This document shows positions 1-3,838 of a stretch of 5,847 bases of DNA, in pieces. Below the pieces are notes generated by a model that was not told the DNA's origin, ran no database searches, and saw only the letters and a program-made list of their open reading frames with translations. Each line of letters begins with the position of its first letter. Position 1 is the stretch's first letter. The DNA is from Bacteroidales bacterium (GTDB lineage: Bacteria > Bacteroidota > Bacteroidia > Bacteroidales > P3): assembly GCA_017545365.1 (NCBI GenBank), contig JAFWOP010000172.1:1-5847 (forward strand). The letters are read 5' to 3'. The translations under genes were made by a program, and so were the position numbers.

Positions 1-588
1 CTGATGTTGCCCGCCACGAACAGCGAGAAATGGATCAGTCGCGTGGTCTATGTGGTGCTCGTGGGTGCCGTATTGACGTTCGCCGTCTACTATCTCGCCG
101 TGCTCTTCTGCGGTGTGCTGGGCTGGATGTTCGACCTGGAATCGTTGTCGCTGCTGCCAAAGATGGTGTTCGACGGCAGCTACGTCGCCAGCCTGTTCCA
201 CTTCCACCTTCCCTGGCAAGCCAGTCTTGTCAACCTGTCTTCATCGTTCTTCGTCGTGGCTGTCTTCGTGCTCGGTGGCACATGGTTCCGCCGCCTGCCT
301 TGGCTCTACACCGCCCTCATCCTGCTTGGCACGCTGTTCGTCGTTGTCATCACTGGCTGTTTTGGAGTGGGGTATTACATCAGCCAGCACACCGACCTGA
401 TTCAGAAAGTTAAAGCCGCTGGCGAGTCGCATAACCTTGATGAGATGTTCAGCTTCATCAAGCCTTTGTTCTACTATACGGTAACTGCCGTGCTGACCGT
501 GCTTAGCATGGTGATGCTTTGGCTTTCCTATCGCCTGTTCTGCCGTCGCCAGTTGCAGTCGCAGCGCATCCTCATGCTCAAATCGTAA
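1..588 (+). CDS. Putative ABC-2-type permease-like integral membrane protein (5' partial)
   Basis: The reading frame is open to the left edge. The first ATG in the window (base 4) is followed at once by LPATNSEKW, which resembles the internal LPAS-x-x-EK motif of Bacteroidota ABC-2-type permease-like proteins, so the real start is probably upstream and 194 codons of the C-terminal part are seen. Counting from that ATG, hydrophobic segments lie at about residues 13-40, 72-92, 100-126 and 154-179, giving four membrane helices, with a basic C-terminal tail (RLFCRRQLQSQR). A GGTWFRRLPW stretch between helices 2 and 3 also recalls this family. The stop codon at 586-588 lies 20 bp before a GntR/YtrA-type regulator, the usual partner of small ABC exporters, which supports a transporter role. 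No ATPase is present in the window; one may lie upstream. The substrate cannot be told. Membrane location is well supported; the family assignment is from recall of motifs and is moderate. Confidence 0.6.
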   Translation: MMLPATNSEKWISRVVYVVLVGAVLTFAVYYLAVLFCGVLGWMFDLESLSLLPKMVFDGSYVASLFHFHLPWQASLVNLSSSFFVVAVFVLGGTWFRRLPWLYTALILLGTLFVVVITGCFGVGYYISQHTDLIQKVKAAGESHNLDEMFSFIKPLFYYTVTAVLTVLSMVMLWLSYRLFCRRQLQSQRILMLKS

Positions 589-605
589 ATCTGTAAATTG
601 TAATT
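584..605 (+). repeat. Degenerate 7-bp repeat tract at the gene 1/gene 2 junction
   Basis: Three near-copies of a heptamer follow one another: CGTAAAT (584-590), a single C, TGTAAAT (592-598) and TGTAATT (599-605). The first copy supplies the TAA stop codon of the membrane protein. The tract fills nearly all of the 20-bp gap before the regulator and leaves no Shine-Dalgarno sequence for it. The tract is short, so chance similarity is possible. Confidence 0.4.
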
Positions 606-608
606 CCC

Positions 609-962
609 ATGACCTTCACCAACGATAAAGCCATATTCCTGCAGATGGCCGACCGCCTCTGCGACGAGATTCTCGCCGGCACCTACAAGGCCGACGACCG
701 CATACCCAGCGTGCGCGAGTATGCCGTGATGCTGGGCGTGAACACCAACACCGCCGTGAAGACCTACGAGCTGCTGGCTCGCGAGGGCGTCATCTACAAC
801 CGTCGTGGCATGGGCTACTACGTGAGCCCCGATGCCCGCCAGCAGATCCTTGAGCGGCGCCGTGCCGAGTTCCGCGAGCAAACCCTTCCGGAACTCTTCC
901 GCCAGATGCGTCTGCTCGACATCGACATTGCCGAAATCGACCGTGCGTGGGCAGAAAAATAG
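609..962 (+). CDS. GntR-family transcriptional regulator, YtrA subfamily
   Basis: A 117-residue DNA-binding protein. Residues about 8-74 form the winged helix-turn-helix typical of GntR proteins: an N-terminal helix (FLQMADRLCDEILAG), then RIPSVREYAVMLGVNTNTAV as the helix-turn-helix, then YELLAREGVIYNRRGMGYYV as the recognition flank and wing. After the wing only about 43 residues remain. They are helical and charged (ARQQILERRRAEFREQ), with no ligand-binding FadR, HutC or aminotransferase domain; this small size is the mark of the YtrA subfamily, where the tail serves dimerisation. Family members commonly repress their own operon and adjacent ABC transporter genes. Here the gene follows a permease-like gene by 20 bp, so the two are probably one transcription unit. 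The ATG at 609 was chosen because the conserved domain starts just after it. No Shine-Dalgarno sequence is seen, as is usual in Bacteroidota. The effector is unknown. Confidence 0.9.
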   Translation: MTFTNDKAIFLQMADRLCDEILAGTYKADDRIPSVREYAVMLGVNTNTAVKTYELLAREGVIYNRRGMGYYVSPDARQQILERRRAEFREQTLPELFRQMRLLDIDIAEIDRAWAEK

Positions 963-969
963 CCCCGTC

Positions 970-999
970 TGCAACCTTTCCGGCAATTATTTCGTCTAA
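970..999 (+). promoter_or_regulatory. Candidate ECF-sigma-type promoter, upstream copy
   Basis: TGCAAC (970-975), a 17-bp spacer and CGTCTAA (993-999) resemble the -35 (TGAAAC/GGAAC-like) and -10 (CGTC-containing) elements recognised by extracytoplasmic-function sigma factors. The site begins 8 bp after the regulator's stop codon and lies about 135 bp before the receptor start. A second, similar arrangement follows at 1025-1053. No sigma-factor gene is in the window, so this rests on motif resemblance only. Confidence 0.4.
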
Positions 1000-1016
1000 A
1001 CGACAGAAAATTTTTC

Positions 1017-1034
1017 GAAAACTGTGTAGTTTTC
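1017..1034. promoter_or_regulatory. Perfect 7-bp inverted repeat, candidate operator
   Basis: GAAAACT (1017-1023), a GTGT spacer and AGTTTTC (1028-1034) form a perfect dyad. It overlaps the -35-like part of the second ECF-type promoter candidate and also contains TAGTTTTC, one base from the Bacteroidota -7 consensus TAnnTTTG. The low GC content and lack of a following T-tract argue against a terminator. A regulator binding here would cover the receptor's promoter. Which protein binds is unknown. Confidence 0.35.
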
Positions 1035-1053
1035 CGGAAGTCTTTGCGTCTAA
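1025..1053 (+). promoter_or_regulatory. Candidate ECF-sigma-type promoter, downstream copy
   Basis: TGTAGT (1025-1030), a 16-bp spacer and CGTCTAA (1047-1053). The block TTTCCGG-N9-CGTCTAA at 1031-1053 matches 977-999 at 18 of 23 positions, so the two promoter candidates look like diverged copies of one element. The -35-like box is a poorer match than in the first copy. The leader to the receptor start would be about 75 nt, A-rich and lacking a Shine-Dalgarno sequence. Confidence 0.35.
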
Positions 1054-1133
1054 TGAATAAAAAAAGATGCGATGCCAACAAGTAAAAAAAGAAACAAGCA
1101 ACCAATAGGTTCAACAAAAAGACAACAAATAAA

Positions 1134-3395
1134 ATGATGAAAAAAGCAATTCCCTCGCTATTGTGTGCCCTCTGGCTGTCGGCCCCGACGGCCATGGCAC
1201 AAGTAAACATCGATTCACTCGAAGCCGTCTACGACTCGCTGGAGCTGAAAGGCGTCACCGTCACCGCTGCCAAGCCGATGGTGAAGATGGAAGCCGACAA
1301 GATGTCGTACGACGTCAGCGCCGACACCGATGCCCGTTCTGCCACGGTGCTCGACATGCTTCGCAAGGTGCCCATGGTCACCGTCGATGGTCAGGATAAC
1401 ATCACCGTGAACGGCTCGTCGTCGTTTAAGATCTATGTCGACGGCAAGCCCAACCCCATGCTTTCGCAGAATGCCTCGCAGGTGTTGAAGATGATGCCTG
1501 CCTCGGCCATTCAGAAGATAGAAGTCATCACCAATCCCGGTGCCCGCTACGATGCAGAGGGGGCCGTGGGTGTGCTCAACCTCGTCACTGCCAAGCAGGG
1601 CGGCGGCGCCGGTGCCCAGGCGATGAACGGTCTGACAGGCACGCTGCGTGGCACGCTCAGCACCAAGGGCTATGGCGGCGGCGCATTCTTCTCCGGTCAG
1701 CAGGACAAGCTGTCGCTGTCGGGAAACATGCTCTACCAGTATCAGCGCATGAAGGATACCGAGGTGAGCATCGAGCGCGAGTCGGCCGATGGGTCGCTGA
1801 TGCGCTATGAGCAGAAGTCTACGCAGCGCGTACCGTTCACCATGGGAAGTCTGAACCTCGGCTACGACCTCGATTCGCTGAACACGCTCTCGGCATCGGT
1901 GAGCCTGACGGCCTTCCGCGCGAAGGTTTCCGACCGGCCGCTTGTCACGATGGAGTTCCTCAACCCCTCCGCCTCTCCTCAACCCCTCAACCCCTCAACG
2001 TCTCAACGTCTCAACTCCACTTATAGTTATGATATGTCCACGCGCCTGCGCAACACTTCCGTCACCGCCAGCGCCGACTGGCAGCATTTCTTCTCTGCCG
2101 ACCGCCGCCACTACCTCATCTTCTCCTATCTGATGTCGTATTCGCCGCAGAAGCAGACCACAGAGCAGCTCTACGACGACTATCAGAGCTACGACTTCTT
2201 CTCGGAGAACAAGCCGAAGTCGCTCGAGCAGACCTTGCAGGTGGACTACACGCGTCCGCTTTCGGACAGTCATACGCTCAGCCTCGGTGGAAAGTACATC
2301 ATGCGCGACAACCGCTCGTGGGCCGAGGACCGCTTCGTGCAGCATGCCGACCAGCAGTCGCAGAGCAGCTTCGTGGAGTATCAGCACGACAACGACATCG
2401 CTGCCGCCTATGCCGAATATGAGGCACGCATGGGCATCGTCGGTGCGAAGGCCGGTCTGCGCTACGAGCACACGTTCCAGAAGGTGCGCTATCTGCAGGG
2501 CGCAGGCAGCGACTTCAGCAACGACTATGGCAACCTCGTGCCGAGCCTTTCGCTGAGCCTCTCGCCGAAGCCCACAAAAAATATTGGTCTTACCTACAAC
2601 ATGCGTCTGTCGCGTCCGGGCATCACCTATCTGAATCCCTATGTTGATCGCACTCTTCCCTCCATCATCTCCTATGGTAACTCACACCTCGACGTGGAGA
2701 AGACGCACAACATTGGTGCCAGCTACAGCTCGTTCTCGCAGAAGTTCATGCTGAACATCGCCCTGCATCAGATATTCTCGAACAACCAGATCTCGCAATA
2801 CAGCTTCTTCGCCGACGATGTGCTCCAGCAGACCTATGGCAATGTCGTGAAGATGCGCAACACGTCGCTCACCGCCTTTGCCAACTGGCTCGTGGCGAAG
2901 AACACACGCCTGATGCTGAACGGCGGCATCAACTACATCGACCTGCGAAGCAAGGAGGTCGACGCCCGCAACCACGGCTGGCAGGGCAACTTCCTCGCTG
3001 GCTTGCAGCAGACGCTGCCTTGGAATCTGCAGCTCAGTGCCAATGTCATCGCCAGCATGAAGACCTACACGCTGCAGGGCTGGTCGACGGGCTTCCAGGG
3101 TCTCGTGGGTAGTCTCTCGAAGAGTCTGCTGAACGACCGCCTGAACATCTCGCTCTCCGCCATCACGGGACTGGAGAAGGGTGGCGACATCCACATCGAC
3201 TCTTACAGCGCCGGCCGCGACTTCGTGCATCGCCAGAACATCAACGTGCCCATCTCGCAGGTGCAGCTGGTGGTGAGCTACACGTTCGGCAACACCGGCA
3301 TCAAGGCCAAGGAGCACAAGACGCGCATCGAGAACGACTTCCTCGAGAAGAAGTCGGAGCAGGAGCAAATCAGCAATACCTCCAGCAGCATGTAG
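1134..3395 (+). CDS. TonB-dependent-receptor-like outer-membrane beta-barrel protein
   Basis: A 753-residue outer-membrane protein. Residues 1-23 are a signal peptide (basic MMKK, hydrophobic core, cleavage likely after AMA or AMAQ) with no lipobox. A TonB-receptor plug follows at about 38-153, starting with LKGVTVTAAK and including VLDMLRKVPMVTVDG, the YVDGKP loop and the MMPASAIQKIEVITNPGARY segment typical of Bacteroidota receptors of the OMP beta-barrel family. The rest is alternating beta-strand sequence ending at VVSYTFGN (about 713-720), plus a polar tail. Only about 15 residues separate the signal peptide from the plug, so the carboxypeptidase-regulatory-like domain common in relatives is absent. 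Residues 276-295 are encoded by an 8-bp repeat and probably lie in an external loop. ATG 1134 and ATG 1137 are both possible starts. Two ECF-like promoter candidates lie upstream. The substrate is unknown; there is no SusD-like partner in the window, which argues against a standard glycan-uptake locus. Confidence 0.88.
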   Translation: MMKKAIPSLLCALWLSAPTAMAQVNIDSLEAVYDSLELKGVTVTAAKPMVKMEADKMSYDVSADTDARSATVLDMLRKVPMVTVDGQDNITVNGSSSFKIYVDGKPNPMLSQNASQVLKMMPASAIQKIEVITNPGARYDAEGAVGVLNLVTAKQGGGAGAQAMNGLTGTLRGTLSTKGYGGGAFFSGQQDKLSLSGNMLYQYQRMKDTEVSIERESADGSLMRYEQKSTQRVPFTMGSLNLGYDLDSLNTLSASVSLTAFRAKVSDRPLVTMEFLNPSASPQPLNPSTSQRLNSTYSYDMSTRLRNTSVTASADWQHFFSADRRHYLIFSYLMSYSPQKQTTEQLYDDYQSYDFFSENKPKSLEQTLQVDYTRPLSDSHTLSLGGKYIMRDNRSWAEDRFVQHADQQSQSSFVEYQHDNDIAAAYAEYEARMGIVGAKAGLRYEHTFQKVRYLQGAGSDFSNDYGNLVPSLSLSLSPKPTKNIGLTYNMRLSRPGITYLNPYVDRTLPSIISYGNSHLDVEKTHNIGASYSSFSQKFMLNIALHQIFSNNQISQYSFFADDVLQQTYGNVVKMRNTSLTAFANWLVAKNTRLMLNGGINYIDLRSKEVDARNHGWQGNFLAGLQQTLPWNLQLSANVIASMKTYTLQGWSTGFQGLVGSLSKSLLNDRLNISLSAITGLEKGGDIHIDSYSAGRDFVHRQNINVPISQVQLVVSYTFGNTGIKAKEHKTRIENDFLEKKSEQEQISNTSSSM
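1960..2018 (+). repeat. 8-bp tandem repeat (TCAACNNC) inside the receptor gene
   Basis: Five contiguous octamers occupy 1979-2018: TCAACCCC twice, TCAACGTC twice, then TCAACTCC. A further TCAACCCC stands apart at 1960-1967, separated by a CT-rich stretch. In the receptor frame this encodes residues 276-295, rich in Leu-Asn-Pro-Ser-Gln, with two versions of an S-x-Q-x-L-N peptide. The octamer has no stop codon in any of the three forward frames. As 8 is not a multiple of 3, gain or loss of a single unit would shift the frame. The complementary strand has several runs of four guanines. Confidence 0.75.
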
Positions 3396-3418
3396 CCTTG
3401 CCAACGCCTATGTAGGGA

Positions 3419-3648
3419 CGCGGCGTGCCGCGTAACTGGAGGGGAAAGGCTAACCCCAGTACGCGACACGCCTCGCCGCAGGCGCATTGAACCTTGAACG
3501 CTGCGCAGCAGCCTTTGAACCGCGCCTTGGCGCATTGAACTTTGAACGCTGCGCAGCAGCCTTTGCGCTCGGCTTTGCCGCTTTCGTAACGTAGTGGAGA
3601 AAGAACCTTGAACGGCGCCTTGGCGCCTTTGCCCCGCGCCGCAGGCGC
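3419..3648. repeat. Intergenic mosaic of short GC-rich palindromes with TTGAAC linkers
   Basis: Eight perfect small inverted repeats occur in 230 bp: CGCGGC-GT-GCCGCG (3419-3432), CGCC-GCA-GGCG (3474-3484), GCTGCGCAGC (3500-3509 and again 3548-3557), GCGCC-TT-GGCGC (3522-3533), CGGC-TTT-GCCG (3570-3580), GGCGCC-TT-GGCGCC (3614-3627) and GCGCC-GCA-GGCGC (3636-3648). TTGAAC occurs six times between them (3487, 3494, 3515, 3535, 3542, 3608). The first palindrome with its preceding TGTAGGGACG resembles one half of a common bacterial intergenic palindrome. There is no convincing coding potential and no T-tract after any hairpin. As RNA these hairpins would lie in the 3' region of the receptor transcript, where they could protect it from decay. 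Confidence 0.75.
3481..3565 (+). repeat. 37-bp direct repeat, two copies with a 48-bp period
   Basis: Bases 3481-3517 and 3529-3565 match at 36 of 37 positions; the one difference is C at 3493 against T at 3541. Each copy starts GGCGCATTGAAC, contains the palindrome GCTGCGCAGC and ends AGCCTTTG. The 11 bp between them form the left part of another hairpin whose right arm is the start of the second copy. Two copies without a regular array do not make a CRISPR. Confidence 0.85.
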
Positions 3649-3666
3649 ATATCAAATGTATCATAG

Positions 3667-3684
3667 AGTTTGCAAAAGTTTGCA
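3667..3684. promoter_or_regulatory. Dyad and direct repeat upstream of the M16 promoter, candidate operator
   Basis: AGTTTGCA occurs at 3667-3674 and 3677-3684, a 10-bp period equal to about one helical turn. The same bases contain a perfect inverted repeat, TGCAAA-AG-TTTGCA (3671-3684). It lies about 27 bp upstream of the -33-like element of the peptidase promoter, in the AT-rich part of the gap, as an activator or repressor site would. The regulator is unknown. Confidence 0.35.
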
Positions 3685-3710
3685 TTTTACTAAAATACCC
3701 CCGGTTTTTC

Positions 3711-3741
3711 TTGGCCGAATGAAGAAAAGACAGTAATTTTG
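3711..3741 (+). promoter_or_regulatory. Bacteroidota-type primary promoter for the M16 peptidase gene
   Basis: TAATTTTG (3734-3741) matches the Bacteroidota -7 consensus TAnnTTTG exactly. A TTG at 3711-3713, preceded by a T-rich run, stands 20 bp upstream and fits the -33 element (TTTG/TTG). Transcription would start near 3748 and leave a leader of about 90 nt before the ATG at 3839. The leader is AT-rich toward its end and no strong hairpin is evident in it. Confidence 0.65.
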
Positions 3742-3838
3742 CACCGAATAATTCCGCTGGTGATGTACCGCGTGAAAAGTCGAATGCGTATCATAGATAG
3801 ATTACCAATATTAACTAATCAAATTATCATCAAGACAA

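Noticed and set aside
1215..1982. Long minus-strand open frame (255 codons) opposite the receptor gene
   Set aside because: It is antisense to a well-supported gene and its His/Arg/Val/Gly-rich composition is what GC-rich third positions produce on the reverse strand; no domain or signal is recognisable.
1960..2018. G-quadruplex on the minus strand of the octamer repeat
   Set aside because: There are three runs of four guanines but the further tracts are only two long, so only a weak two-layer structure could form; not enough to call.
2682..3404. Minus-strand open frame (240 codons) over the receptor's 3' end
   Set aside because: A shadow of the codon bias of the sense gene, with low-complexity Val/Leu/Ala/Arg composition.
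3481..3565. CRISPR-like direct repeats
   Set aside because: Only two copies, separated by 11 bp that are themselves part of a hairpin; no spacers and no cas genes.
3419..3648. Intrinsic terminator for the receptor
   Set aside because: Several stable hairpins are present but none is followed by a run of T, so no canonical terminator can be called.
3278..3685. Minus-strand open frames across the palindrome mosaic, with repeated Lys-Ala-Ala-Ala-Gln-Arg peptides
   Set aside because: The peptide repeats simply reflect the 37-bp DNA repeat; no start context or family resemblance is seen.
3658..3797. 10-bp direct repeat GTATCATAGA at 3658-3667 and 3788-3797 flanking the M16 promoter
   Set aside because: Short, AT-rich and 130 bp apart; no flanking similarity or mobile-element structure, so it may be chance.
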